Shown here in pieces: positions 22,871-36,140 of a stretch of 48,160 nt of DNA. The notes below the pieces were generated by a model that was given only the letters and a program-made list of their open reading frames with translations, was not told the DNA's origin and ran no database searches. How positions within the stretch are numbered: position 1 is the first letter of the stretch; every line of letters begins with the position of its first letter. A program made the translations under genes and the position numbers. Source of the DNA: Saccoglossus kowalevskii (lineage: Eukaryota > Hemichordata > Enteropneusta > Harrimaniidae); the NCBI RefSeq assembly GCF_000003605.2, contig NW_003125589.1:1-48160 (forward strand). The letters run 5' to 3'.

Positions 22871-23429
22871 GGCCTTAATCAGTTACTAAACAGTACAAAC
22901 TGCTCTGAACACCTTGTTCTCTAGACCTTAAGCAGTTACTAAACAGTACGAACGGGTCTGAACACCTTGTTCTCTAGACCTTAAGCAGTTACTAAGCAGT
23001 ACAAACTGGTCTGAACACCTTGTTCTCTAGACCTTAAGCAGTTACTAAACAGTACAAACTGGTCTGAATACCTTGTTCTCTTGACCTTAAGCAGTTACTA
23101 AGCAGTACAAACTGGTCTGAACACCTTGTTCTCTAGACCTTAAGCAGTTACTAAACAGTACAAACTGGTCTGAACACCTTGTTCTCTAGACCTTAAGCAG
23201 TTACTAATCAGTACAAACTGGTCTGAACACCTTGTTCTCTAGACCTTAAGCAGTTACTAAACAGTACAAACTGGTCTGAATACCTTGTTCTCTTGACCTT
23301 AAAAGGTTACTAAGCAGTACAAACTGGTCTGAACACTTTGTTCTCTAGACCTTAAGCAGTTACTAAGCAGTTCAAACTAATCTGAACACCTTGTTCTCTA
23401 GACCTTAAGCAGTTACTAAACAGTACAAA

Positions 23430-24200
23430 CTGGTCTGAACACCTTGTTCTCTAGACCTTTAGCAGTTACTAAGCAGTACAGCTGGACTGAACACCTTATC
23501 TCTAGACCTTAAGCAGTTACTAAACAGTACAAACTGGTCTGAACACCTTGTTCTCTAGACCTTAAGCAGTTACTAAGCAGTACAAACTAATCTGAACACC
23601 TTGTTCCCTAGACCTTAAGCAGTTACTAAGCAGTACAAACTGGTCTAAACACCTTGTTCTCTAGACCTTAAGCAGTTATGAAACAGTACAAACTGGTCTG
23701 AACACCATGTTCTCTAGACCTTAAGCAGTTACAAAACAGTACAAACTGCTCTGAACACCTTGTTCTCTAGATCTTAAGCAGTTACTAAACAGTACAAACT
23801 GGTCAGAACACCTTGTTCTCTAGACCTTAAGCAGTTACTAAACAGTACAAACTGGTCTAAACACCTTGCTCTCTAGACCTTATGCTGTTACTAAGCAGTA
23901 CAAACAGGTTTGAACACCGTGTTCTCTAGATCTTAAGCAGTTACTAAGCAGTACAAACTGGTCTGAACACCTTGTTGTCTAGACCTTAAGCAGTTACTAA
24001 GCAGTACAAGCTGGTCCGAACACCTTGTTCTCTAGACCTTAAGCAGTTACTAAGCAGTACAAACTGGTCTGAACACCTTGTTGTCTAGACCTTATGCAGT
24101 TACTAAGCAGTACAAACTGGTCTGAACACCTTGTTCTCTAGACCTTAAGCAGTTACTGAGCAGTACAACCTGGTCTGAACACCTTGTTCTCTAGACCTTA
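23430..24200 (+). repeat. Block with copies at 30870-31590 and 38020-38790
   Basis: Marker order: CCTTTAGCAG, ACTGGACTG, ACTAATCTG or ACTAATCAG, TTCCCTAG, GGTCTAAAC, TTATGAAAC, CATGTTC, TTACAAAAC, GGTCAGAAC, TTATGCTG, ACAGGTTTG, GATCTTAAG, TTGTTGTC, GGTCCGAAC, TTATGCAG, and ACTGAGCAGTACAACC. CTGGACTG and ACAACC are 683 bp apart here (23482, 24165) and in the 38-kb copy (38073, 38756), but only 630 bp apart at 30921-31551. Confidence 0.88.
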
Positions 24201-24649
24201 AGCAGTTACAAAACAGTACAAACTGCTCTGAACACCTTGTTCTCTAGACCTTAAGCAGTTACTAAACAGTACAAACTGGTCTGAACACCTTGTTCTCTAG
24301 ACCTTAAGCGGTTACTAAACAGTACAAACTGGTCTGAATACCTTGTTCTCTTGACCTTAAAAGGTTACTAAGCAGTACAAACTGGTCTGAACACCTTGTT
24401 CTTTAGACCTTAAGCAGTTACTAAGCAGTACAAACTGGTCTGAACACCTTGTTCTCTAGACCTTAAGCAGTTACTAAAAAGTACAAACTGGTCTGAACAC
24501 CTTGTTCTCTAGGCCTTAAGTAGTTACTAAAAAGTACAAACTGGTCTGAACACCTTGTTCTCTAGACCTTAAGTAGTTACTAAAAAGTACAAACTGGTCT
24601 GAACACCTTGTTCTCTAGGCCTTAAGCAGTAACTAAACAGTACAAACTG

Positions 24650-26560
24650 GTCTGAACACCTTGTTCTCTAGACCTTAAGCAGTTACAAAACAGTACAAAC
24701 TGGTCTGAACACCTTTTCTCTAGACCTTAATCAGTTACTAAACAGTACAAACTGCTCTGAACACCTTGTTCTCTAGACCTTAAGCAGTTACTAAACAGTA
24801 CGAACTGGTCTGAACACCTTGTTCTCTAGACCTTAAGCAGTTACTAAGCAGAAAAAAACTGGTCTGAACACCTTGTTCTCTAGGCCTTAAGCAGTTACTA
24901 AACAGTACAAACTGGTCTGAACACCTTGTTCTCTAGACCTTAAGCAGTTACTAAGCACTACAAACTGGTCTGAACACCTTGTTCTCTAGACCTTAAGCAG
25001 TTACTAAGCAGTACAAACTGGTCTGAACACCTTGTTCCCTAGACCTTAAGCAGTTACTAAGCAGTGCAAACTGGTCTGAACACCTTGTTCTCTAGACCTT
25101 AAGTAGTTACTAAAAAGTACAAACTGGTCTGAACACCTTGTTCTCTAGACCTTAAGCAGTTACTAAACAGTACAAACTGGTCTGAACACCATGTTCTCTA
25201 GACCTTAAGCAGTTACTAAACAGTACAAAATGGTCTGAATACCTTGTTCTCTAGACCTTAAGCAGTTACAAAGCAGTACAAACTGGTCTGAACACCTTGT
25301 TCTCTAGGCCTTAAGCAGTAACTAAACAGTACAAACTGGTCTGAACACCTTGTTCTCTAGACCTTAAGCAGTTACAAAGCAGTACAAACTGGTCTGAACA
25401 CCTTGTTCCCTAGACCTTAAGCAGTTACTAAACAGTACAAACTGGTCTGAACACCATGTTCTCTAGACCTTAAGCAGTTACTAAACAGTACAAACTGGTC
25501 TGAACACCATGTTCTCTAGACCTTAAGCAGTTACTAAACAGTACAAACTGGTCTGAACACCTTGTTCTCTAGACCTTAAGCAGTTACAAAACAGTACAAA
25601 CTGGTCTGAACACCTTTTCTCTAGACCTTAATCAGTTACTAAACAGTACAAACTGCTCTGAACACCTTGTTCTCTAGACCTTAAGCAGTTACTAAACAGT
25701 ACGAACTGGTCTGAACACCTTGTTCTCTAGACCTTAAGCAGTTACTAAGCAGAAAAAACTGGTCTGAACACCTTGTTCTCTAGGCCTTAAGCAGTTACTA
25801 AACAGTACAAACTGGTCTGAACACCTTGTTCTCTAGACCTTAAGCAGTTACTAAGCACTACAAACTGGTCTGAACACCTTGTTCTCTAGACCTTAAGCAG
25901 TTACTAAGCAGTACAAACTGGTCTGAACACCTTGTTCCCTAGACCTTAAGCAGTTACTAAGCAGTGCAAACTGGTCTGAACACCTTGTTCTCTAGACCTT
26001 AAGTAGTTACTAAAAAGTACAAACTGGTCTGAACACCTTGTTCTCTAGGCCTTAAGCAGTAACTAAACAGTACAAACTGGTCTGAACACCTTGTTCTCTA
26101 GACCTTAAGCAGTTACAAAGCAGTACAAACTGGTCTGAACACCTTGTTCCCTAGACCTTAAGCAGTTACTAAACAGTACAAACTGGTCTGAACACCATGT
26201 TCTCTAGACCTTAAGCAGTTACTAAACAGTACAAAATGGTCTGAATACCTTGTTCTCTAGACCTTAAGCAGTTACAAAACAGTACAAACTGGTCTGAACA
26301 CCTTTTCTCTAGACCTTAATCAGTTACTAAACAGTACAAACTGCTCTGAACACCTTGTTCTCTAGACTTTAAGCATTTACTAAACAGTACGAACTGGTCT
26401 GAACACCTTGTTCTCTAGACCTTAAGCAGTTACTAAGCAGAAAAAAATGGTCTGAACACCTTGTTCTCTAGGCCTTAAGCAGTTACTAAACAGTACAAAC
26501 TGGTCTGAACACCTTGTTCTCTAGACCTTAAGCAGTTACTAAACAGTACAAACTGCTCTG
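24650..26560 (+). repeat. A-tract-marked higher-order series (901 and 689 bp)
   Basis: A rare monomer in which AGTACAAACTGG becomes a run of six or seven A occurs with its run at about 24852, 25753 and 26441, spaced 901 bp (17 monomers) and 688 bp (13 monomers minus one). GCAGTGCAAAC recurs 900 bp apart (25071 and 25971), one less because the A-run is one base shorter. TTAAGTAGTTACTAAAAAG and TTAAGCAGTAACTAAAC also repeat within the series. Confidence 0.82.
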
Positions 26561-27090
26561 ATCACATTGTTATCTAGACCTTAAGCAGTTACTAAGCACT
26601 ACAAACTGGTCTGAACACCTTGTTCTCTAGACCTTAAGCAGTTACTAAGCAGTACAAACGGGTCTGAACACTTTTTTTCTCTAGACCTTAAGCAGTTACT
26701 AAACAGTACAAACTGGTCTGAACACCATGTTCTCTAGACGTTAAGCAGTTACTAAACAGTACAAACTGGTCTGAACACCTTGTTCTCTAGACCTTAAGCA
26801 GTTACTAAGCAGTACAAACTGGTCTGATCACATTGTTATCTAGACCTTAAGCAGTTACTAAGCACTACAAACTGGTCTGAACACCTTGTTCTCTAGACCT
26901 TAAGCAGTTACTAAGCAGTACAAACGGGTCTGAACACTTTTTTCTCTAGACCTTAAGCAGTTACTAAACAGTACAAACTGGTCTGAACACCATGTTCTCT
27001 AGACGTTAAGCAGTTACTAAACAGTACAAACTGGTCTGAACACCTTGTTCTCTAGACCTTAAGCAGTTACAAAGCAGTACAAACTGGTCT
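26561..27090 (+). repeat. 266-bp tandem duplication (pentamer)
   Basis: ATCACATTGTTATC at 26561 recurs at 26827. Between them come GCACTAC, AAACGGGTCTG, a T-tract, CATGTTCTC and GACGTTAAG in the same order in both copies. The spacing is 5 x 53 plus 1; the extra base is one T in the T-tract (seven versus six). Confidence 0.82.
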
Positions 27091-27405
27091 GAACACCTTG
27101 TTCCCTAGACCTTAAGCAGTTACTAAACAGTACAAACTGGTCTGAACACCATGTTCTCTAGACCTTAAGCAGTTACTAAACAGTACAAACTGGTCTGAAC
27201 ACCATGTTCTCTAGACCTTAAGCAGTTACTAAACAGTACAAACTGGTCTGAACACCTTGTTCTCTAGACCTTAAGCAGTTACAAAACAGTACAAACTGGT
27301 CTGACACCTTGTTCTCTAGACTTTAAGCAGTTACTAAGCAGTACAAACTGATCTGAACACCTTGTTCTCTAGACCTTAAGCAGTTGCTAAACAGTACAAA
27401 CTGGT

Positions 27406-27835
27406 CTCAACACCATGTTCTCTAGACCTTAAACAGTTACTCAACAGTACAAACTAGTCTGAACACCTTGTTCTCTAGACCTTAAGCAGTTACTAACCAG
27501 TACAAACTGGTCTGAACACCTTGTTCTCTAGACCTTAAGCAGTTACAAAACAGTACAAACTGGTCTGAACACCTTTTCTATGGACCTTAATCAGTTACTA
27601 AACAGTACAAACGGCTCTGAACACCTTGTTCTCTAGACCTTAAGCAGATACTAAACAGTACGAACTGGTCTGAACACCTTGTTCTCTAGACCTTAAGCAG
27701 TTACTAAGCAGTACAAACTGGTCTGAACACCTTGTTCTCTAGGCCTTAAGCAGTTACTAAACAGTACAAACTGGTCTGAACACCTTGTTCTCTAGACATT
27801 AAGCAGTTACTAAGCACTACAAACTGGACTGAACA
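27406..27835 (+). repeat. Second copy of the opening segment
   Basis: Matches 1-430 at offset 27,404-27,405, including the shortened CCTTTTCTATGG monomer and the following TTAATCAG. Differences include AAACGGCTC for AAACTGCTC and CAGATACTAAAC for CAGTTACTAAAC. Confidence 0.75.
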
Positions 27836-27934
27836 CCATGTTCTCTAGACCTTAAGCAGTTACTAAACAGTACAAACTGGTCTGAACACCTTGTTCTTCT
27901 ATACCTTAAGCAGTTACTAACCAGTACAATCTGG

Positions 27935-28020
27935 TCTGAACACTGTTCTCTAGACATAAGCAGTTGCTAAGCAGTACAAACTGGTCTGAACATCTTGTTC
28001 TCTGGACTTAAGCAGTTACT
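27935..28020 (+). repeat. Small deletion cluster
   Basis: AACACTGTTCTC, GACATAAG and CTGGACTTAAG fall in two adjacent monomers, with a CTTCTATACC insertion form just upstream. The period is exact on both sides. Same character as the patch at 12875-13035. Confidence 0.55.
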
Positions 28021-28243
28021 AAGCAGTACAAACTGGTCTGAACACATTGTTCTCTAGACTTTACGCAGATACTAAGCAGTACGAACTGGTTTGAACACTT
28101 TGTTCCCTAGACCTTAAGCAGTTACTAAACAGTACAAACTGGTCTGAACACCATGTTCTCTAGACCTTAAGCAGTTACTAAACAGTACAAACTGCTCTGA
28201 ACACTTTGTTCTCTAGACCTTAAGCAGTTACTAATCAGTACGA

Positions 28244-30480
28244 ACTGGTGAACACCTTGTTCTCTAGACCTTAAGCAGTTACTAAGCAGTACAAACTGGT
28301 CTGAACACCTTCTTCTCTAGACCTGAAGCAGTTACTAAGCAGTACAAACTAATCTGAACACCTTGTTCTCTAGACCTTAAGAAGTTACTAAGCAGTACAA
28401 ACTGGTCTGAACACTTTTTTTTCTCTAGACGTTAAGCAGTTACTAAACAATACAAACTGGTCTGAACACCTTGTTCTCTAGACCTTAAGCAGTTACGAAA
28501 CAGTACAAACTGCTCTGAACACCATGTTCTTTAGACCTTAAGCAGTTACAAAACCGTACAAACTGCTCTGAATACCTTGTTTTCTAGACCTTAAGCAGTT
28601 ACTAAACAGTACGAACTGGTCTGAACACCTTGTTCTCTAGAGCTTAAGCAGTTACTAAGCAGTACAAACTGGTCTGAACACCTTGTTCTCTAGACCTTAA
28701 GCAGTTACTAAACAGTACAAACTGGTCTGAACATCTTGTTCTCTAGACTTTAAGCAGTTACTAAGCAGTACAAACTGGTCTGAACACATTGTTCTCTAGA
28801 CCTTAAGCAGTTACTAAAAAGTACAAACTGGTCTGAACACCTTGTTCTCTAGGCCTTAAGCAGATACTAAGCAGTACGAACTGGTTTGAACACTTTGTTC
28901 CCTAGACCTTAAGCAGTTACTAAACAGTACAAACTGGTCTGAACACCTTGTTGTCTATACCTTAAGCAGTTATTAAGCAGTACAAACTGGTTTGAACACT
29001 TTTTTCGTTAGACGTTAAGCAGTTACTAAACAGTACAAACTGGTCTGAACACCTTGTTCTCTATACCTTAAGCAGTTATTAAGCAGTACAATCTGGTCTG
29101 AACACCTTGTTCTCTAGACCTTAAGCAGTTGCTAAACAGTACAAACTGGTCTGAACACCATGTTCTCTTGACCTTAAGCAGTTACTCAACAGTACAAACT
29201 AGTCTGAACACCTTGTTCCCTAGACCTTAAGCAGTTACTAACCAGTACAAACTGGTCTGAACACCTTGTTCTCTAGACCTTAAGCAGTTACAAAACAGTA
29301 CAAACTGGTCTGAACACCTTTTTTCTAGACCTTAATCAGTTACTAAACAGTACAAACTGCTCTGAACACCTTGTTCTCTAGACCTTAAGCAGTTACTAAA
29401 CAGTACGAACTGGTCTGAACACCTTGTTCTCTAGACCTTAAGCAGTTACTAAGCAGTACAAACTGGTCTGAACACCTTGTTCTGTAGGCCTTAAGCAGTT
29501 ACTAAACAGTACAAACTGGTCTGAACACCTTGTTCTCTAGACCATAAGCAGTATAAACTGTTCAGAACACCTTGTTCTCTAGACCTTAAGCAGTTACTAG
29601 GCAGTACAAACTGGTCTGAACACCTTTTTCTCTAGACCTTAAGCAGTTACTAAGCAGTACAAACTGGTCTGAACATCTTGTTCTCTAGACCTTAAGCAGT
29701 TACTAAGCAGTACAAACTGGTCTGAACACATTGTTCTCTAGACCTTAAGCAGTTACTAAAAAGTACAAACTGGTCTGAACACCTTGTTCTCTAGGCCTTA
29801 AGCAGATACTAAGCAGTACGAACTGGTTTGAACACTTTGTTCCCTAGACCTTAAGCAGTTACTAAACAGTACAAACTGGTCTGAACACCTTGTTGTCTAT
29901 ACCTTAAGCAGTTATTAAGCAGTACAAACTGGTTTGAACACTTTTTTCGTTAGACGTTAAGCAGTTACTAAACAGTACAAACTGGTCTGAACACCTTGTT
30001 CTCTATACCTTAAGCAGTTATTAAGCAGTACAATCTGGTCTGAACACCTTGTTCTCTAGACCTTAAGCAGTTGATAAACAGTACAAACTGGTCTGAACAC
30101 CATGTTCTCTTGACCTTAAGCAGTTACTCAACAGTACAAACTAGTCTGAACACCTTGTTCCCTAGACCTTAAGCAGTTACTAACCACTACAAACTGGTCT
30201 GAACACCTTGTTCTCTAGACCTTAAGCAGTTACAAAACAGTACAAACTGGTCTGAACACCTTTTCTCTAGACCTTAATCAGTTACTAAACAGTACAAACT
30301 GCTCTGAACACCTTGTTCTCTAGACCTTAAGCAGTTACTAAACAGTACGAACTGGTCTGAACACCTTGTTCTCTAGACCTTAAGCAGTTACTAAGCAGTA
30401 CAAACTGGTCTGAACACCTTGTTCTGTAGGCCTTAAGCAGTTACTAAACAGTACAAACTGGTCTGAACACCTTGTTCTCT
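28244..30480 (+). repeat. Distal copy of the 10.4-12.6-kb block
   Basis: Colinear with 10381-12600. The internal higher-order unit is 942 bp here: ACATTG at 28787 and 29729. That is 836-837 bp plus two monomers carrying TTACAAAAC / CCTTTTTTC and TTAATCAG. It includes the 42-bp monomer at 29539 and ends with the 41-bp one at 30481. Confidence 0.85.
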
Positions 30481-30869
30481 AGACCATAAGCAGTATAAAT
30501 GTTCAGAACACCTTGTTCTCTAGACCTTAAGCAGTTACTAAGCAGTACAAACAGGTCTGAACACTTTTTTCTCTAGACCTTAAGCAGTTACTAAACAGTA
30601 CAAACTGGTCTGAACACCATGTTCTCTAGACCTTAAGCAGTTACTAAACAGTACAAACTGCTCTGAACACTTTGTTCTCTAGACCTTAAGCAGTTACTAA
30701 ACAGTACGAACTGGTCTGAACACCTTGTTCTCTAGACCTTAAGCAGTTACTAAACAGTACAAACTGCTCTGAACACCATGTTCTCTAGACCTTAAGCAGT
30801 TACAAAACCGTACAACCTGGTCTGACACCTTGTTCTCTAGACCTTAAGCAGTTACTAAGCAGTACAAAC

Positions 30870-31590
30870 TGCTCTGAACACCTTGTTCTCTAGACCTTTA
30901 GCAGTTACTAAGCAGTACAGCTGGACTGAACACCTTATCTCTAGACCTTAAGCAGTTACTAAACAGTACAAACTGGTCTGAACACCTTGTTCTCTAGACC
31001 TTAAGCAGTTACTAAGCAGTACAAACTAATCTGAACACCTTGTTCCCTAGACCTTAAGCAGTTACTAAGCAGTACAAACTGGTCTAAACACCTTGTTCTC
31101 TAGACCTTAAGCAGTTATGAAACAGTACAAACTGGTCTGAACACCATGTTCTCTAGACCTTAAGCAGTTACAAAACAGTACAAACTGCTCTGAACACCTT
31201 GTTCTCTAGATCTTAAGCAGTTACTAAACAGTACAAACTGGTCAGAACACCTTGTTCTCTAGACCTTAAGCAGTTACTAAACAGTACAAACTGGTCTAAA
31301 CACCTTGCTCTCTAGACCTTATGCTGTTACTAAGCAGTACAAACTGGTCTGAACACCTTGTTGTCTAGACCTTAAGCAGTTACTAAGCAGTACAAGCTGG
31401 TCCGAACACCTTGTTCTCTAGACCTTAAGCAGTTACTAAGCAGTACAAACTGGTCTGAACACCTTGTTGTCTAGACCTTATGCAGTTACTAAGCAGTACA
31501 AACTGGTCTGAACACCTTGTTCTCTAGACCTTAAGCAGTTACTGAGCAGTACAACCTGGTCTGAACACCTTGTTCTCTAGACCTTAAGCA
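30870..31590 (+). repeat. Copy of the 23.43-kb block with one monomer deleted
   Basis: Offset from the 23-kb copy is 7,439 before the TTATGCTG monomer and 7,386 after it. The TTATGCTG unit here runs straight into AACTGGTCTG / TTGTTGTCTAG, so the ACAGGTTTG / GATCTTAAG junction seen in the other two copies is gone. This is a clean 53-bp loss. Confidence 0.85.
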
Positions 31591-32649
31591 GTTACAAAAC
31601 AGTACAAACTGCTCTGAACACCTTGTTCTCTAGACCTTAAGCAGTTACTAAACAGAACGAACTGGTCTGAACACGTGTTCTCTAGACGTTAAGCAGTTAC
31701 TAAGCAGTACAAACTGGTCTGAACACTTTGTTCTCTAGGCCTTTAAGCAGTTACTAAACAGTACAAACTAGTCTGAACACCTTGTTCTCTAGACCATAAG
31801 CAGTTACTAAGCACTACAAACTGGTCTGAACACCTTGTTCTCTAGACCTGAAACAGTTACTAAGCAGTACAAACTAATCTGAACACCTTGTTCTCTAGAC
31901 CTTAAGCAGTTACTAAGCAGTACAAACTGGTCTAAACACCTTGTTCTCTAGACCTTAATCAGTTACTAAACAGTACAAACTGCTCTGAACACTTTGTTCT
32001 CTAGACCTTAAGCAGTTACTAAACAGTACGAACTGGTCTGAACACCTTGTTCTCTAGACCTTAAGCAGTTACTAAGCAGTACAAACTGGTCTGAACACCT
32101 TGTTCTCTAGACCTTAAGCAGTTACTAAACAGTACAAACTGGTCTGAATACCTTGTTCTCTTGACCTTAAGCAGTTACTAAGCAGTACAAACTGGTCTGA
32201 ACACCTTGTTCTCTAGACCTTAAGCAGTTACTAAACAGTACAAACTGGTCTGAACACCTTGTTCTCTAGACCTTAAGCAGTTACTAATCAGTACAAACTG
32301 GTCTGAACACCTTGTTCTCTAGACCTTAAGCAGTTTCTAAACAGTACAAACTGGTCTGAATACCTTGTTCTCTTGACCTTAAAAGGTTACTAAGCAGTAC
32401 AAACTGGTCTGAACACTTTGTTCTCTAGACCTTAAGCAGTTACTAAGCAGTTCAAACTAATCTGAACACCTTGTTCTCTAGACCTTAAGCAGTTACTAAA
32501 CAGTACAAACTGGTCTGAACACCTTGTTCTCTAGACCTTTAGCAGTTACTAAGCAGTACAAACTGATCTGAACACCTTGTTCTCCAGACCTTAAGCAGTT
32601 ACTAAGCAGTACAGACTGGTATGAACACCTTGTTCTCTAGACCTTAAGC

Positions 32650-34557
32650 AGTTACTGAGCAGTACAAACTGGTCTGAACACCTTGCTCTCTAGACCTTAT
32701 GCTGTTACTAAGCAGTACAAACAGGTTTGAACACCTTGTTCTCCAGATCTTAAGCAGTTACTAAACAGTACAAACTGCTCTGAACACCTTGTTCTCTAGA
32801 CATTAAGCAGTTACTAAACAGTACGAACTGGTCTGAACACCTTGTTCTCTAGACCTTAAGCAGTTACTAAGCAGTACAAACTGGTCTGAACACATTGTTA
32901 TCTAGGCCTTAAGCAGTTACTAAACAGTACAAACTGGTCTGAACACCTTGTTCTCTAGACCTTAAGCAGTTACTAAGCAGTACAAACTGGTCTGAACACC
33001 TTGTTCTCTAGACCTGAAGCAGTTACTAAACAGTACATTCTAATCTGAGCACCTTGTTCTCTAGACCTTAAGCAATTACTAAGCAGTACAAACTGGTCTA
33101 AACACCTTGTTCTCTAGACCTTAAGCAGTTACGAAACAGTACAAACTGGTCTGAACACCATGTTCTCTAGTCCTTAAGCAGTTACAAAACAGTACAAACT
33201 GCTCTGAACACCTTGTTCTCTAGACCTTAAGCAGTTACTAAACAGTACGAACTGGTCTGAACACCTTGTTCTCTAGAGCTTAAGCAATTAATAAGCAGTA
33301 CGAACTGGTCTGAACACCTTGTTCTCTAGACCTTAAGCAGTTACTAAGCAGTACAAACTGGTCTGAACACCTTGTTATCTAGGCCTTAAGCAGTTACTAA
33401 ACAGTACAAACTGGTCTGAACACCTTGTTCTCTAGACCTTAAGCAGTTACTAAGCAGTACAAACTGGTCTGAACACCTTGTTCTCTAGACCTTAAGCAGT
33501 TACTAAGCAGTACAAACTGGTATGAACACCTTGTTCTCTAGACCTTAAGCAGTTACTAAGCAGTATAAACTGTTCAGAACACCTTGTTCTCTAGACCTTA
33601 AGCTGTTACTGAGCAGTACAAACTGGTCTGAACACCTTGCTCTCTAGACCTTATGCTGTTACTAAGCAGTACAAACAGGTTTGAACACCTTGTTCTCTAG
33701 ATCTTAAGCAGTTACTAAACAGTACAAACTGCTCTGAACACCTTGTTCTCTAGACATTAAGCAGTTACTAAACAGTACGAACTGGTCTGAACACCTTGTT
33801 CTCTAGACCTTAAGCAGTTACTAAGCAGTACAAACTGGTCTGAACACCTTGTTATCTAGGCCTTAAGCAGTTACTAAACAGTACAAACTGGTCTGAACAC
33901 TTTGTTCTCTAGACCTTAAGCAGTTACTAAGCAGTACAAACTGGTCTGAACACCTTGTTCTCTAGACCTGAAGCAGTTACTAAACAGTACATTCTAATCT
34001 GAGCACCTTGTTCTCTAGACCTTAAGCAATTACTAAGCAGTACAAACTGGTCTAAACACCTTGTTCTCTAGACCTTAAGCAGTTACGAAACAGTACAAAC
34101 TGGTCTGAACACCATGTTCTCTAGTCCTTAAGCAGTTACAAAACAGTACAAACTGCTCTGAACACCTTGTTCTCTAGACCTTAAGCAGTTACTAAACAGT
34201 ACGAACTGGTCTGAACACCTTGTTCTCTAGAGCTTAAGCAATTACTAAGCAGTACGAACTGGTCTGAACACCTTGTTCTCTAGACCTTAAGCAGTTACTA
34301 AGCAGTACAAACTGGTCTGAACACCTTGTTATCTAGGCCTTAAGCAGTTACTAAACAGTACAAACTGGTCTGAACACCTTGTTCTCTAGACCTTAAGCAG
34401 TTACTAAGCAGTACAAACTGGTCTGAACACCTTGTTCTCTAGACCTTAAGCAGTTACTAAGCAGTACAAACTGGTATGAACACCTTGTTCTCTAGACCTT
34501 AAGCAGTTACTAAGCAGTATAAACTGTTCAGAACACCTTGTTCTCTAGACCTTAAGC
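32650..34557 (+). repeat. Tandem 954-bp higher-order unit (18-mer x 2)
   Basis: TTATGCTG at 32697 and 33651, and CATTCTAATCTGAGC at 33036 and 33990, are 954 bp (18 x 53) apart. The unit runs from ACTGAGCAG / TTGCTCTC through ACAGGTTTG, GACATTAAG, GTACGAAC, TTATCTAGGCC, GACCTGAAG, AGCAATTAC, GGTCTAAAC, TTACGAAAC, TAGTCC, GAGCTTAAG and GGTATGAAC to TATAAACTGTTCAG. The last carries a perfect receptor-type palindrome at 33576 and 34530, also 954 apart. Confidence 0.9.
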
Positions 34558-35292
34558 AGTTACTAGCAGTACAAACTGGTCTGAAAACCTTTTTCTCTAG
34601 ACCTTAAGCAGTTACTATGCAGTACAAACTGGTCTGAACATTTTGTTCTCTAGACCTTAAGCAGTTACTAAGCAGTAAAAACTGCTATGAACACCTTGTT
34701 CTCTAGACATTGAGCAGTTACTAAACAGTACGAACTGGTCTGAACACCTTGTTCTCTAGACCTTAAGCAGTTACTAAGCAGTACAAACTGGTCTGAACAC
34801 CTTGTTATCTAGGCCTTAAGCAGTTACTAAACAGTACAAACTGGTCTGAACACCTTGTTCTCTAGACCTTAAGCAGTTACTAAGCAGTACAAACTGGTCT
34901 GAACACCTTGTTCTCTAGACCTGAAGCAGTTACTAAGCAGTACAAACTGGTCTGAACACCTTGTTCTCTAGACCTGAAGCAGTTACTAAGCAGTACAAAC
35001 TAATCTGAACACCTTGTTCTCTAGACCGTAAGCAGTTACTAAGCAGTACAAACTGGTCTAAACACCTTGTTCTCTAGACCTTAAGCAGTTACGAAACAGT
35101 ACAAACTGGTCTGAACACCATGTTCTCTAGACCTTAAGCAGTTACAAAACAGTACAAACTGCTCTGAACACCTTGTTCTCTAGACCTTAAGCAGTTACTA
35201 AACAGTACAAACTGGTCTGAACACCTTGTTCTCTAGACCTTAAGCAGTTACTAAACAGTACAAACTGGTCTAAACACCTTGCTCTCTAGACC

Positions 35293-36140
35293 TTATGCTG
35301 TTACTAAGCAGTACAAACAGGTTTGAACACCTTGTTCTCTAGATCTTAAGCAGTTACTAAGCAGTACAAACTGGTCTAAACACCTTGTTCTCTAGACCTT
35401 AAGCAGTTACTAAGCAGTACAAGCTGGTCCGAACACCTTGTTCTCTAGACCTTAAGCAGTTACTAAGCAGTACAAACTGGTCTGAACACCTTGTTGTGTA
35501 GACCTTATGCAGTTACTAAGCAGTACAAACTGGTCTGAACACCTTGTTCTCTATACCTTAAGCAGTTCCTGAGCAGTACAAACTGGTCTGAACACCTTGT
35601 TCTCTAGACCTTAAGCAGTTACTAAGCAGTACAAAGTGGTCTGAACACCTTGTTCTCTAGACCTTAAGCAGTTACTAAACAGTACCAACTGGTCTAAACA
35701 CCTTGCTCTCTAGACCTTATGCTGTTACTAAGCAGTACAAACAGGTTTGAACACCTTGTTCTCTAGATCTTAAGCAGTTACTAAGCAGTACAAACTGGTC
35801 TGAACACCTTGTTCTCCAGACCTTAAGCAGTTACTAAGCAGTATAAGCTGGTCCGAACACCTTGTTCTCTAGACCTTAAGCAGTTACTAAGCAGTACAAA
35901 CTGGTCTGAACACCTTGTTGTCTAGACCTTATGCAGTTACTAAGCAGTACAAACTGGTCTGAACACCTTGTTCTCTATACCTTAAGCAGTTCCTGAGCAG
36001 TACAAACTGGTCTGAACACCTTGTTCTCTAGACCTTAAGCAGTTACTAAGCAGTACAAAGTGGTCTGAACACCTTGTTTTCTAGACCTTAAGCAGTTACT
36101 AAACAGTACAAACTGCTCTGAACACCTTGTTCTCTAGACA
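35293..36140 (+). repeat. Tandem 424-bp higher-order unit (8-mer x 2)
   Basis: TTATGCTG at 35293 and 35717, and the rare GTTCCTGAGCAG at 35565 and 35989, are both 424 bp (8 x 53) apart. Order inside: ACAGGTTTG, GATCTTAAG, GGTCCGAAC, TTGTTG, TTATGCAG, CTATACC, GTTCCTGAG, AAAGTGG. Confidence 0.88.
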
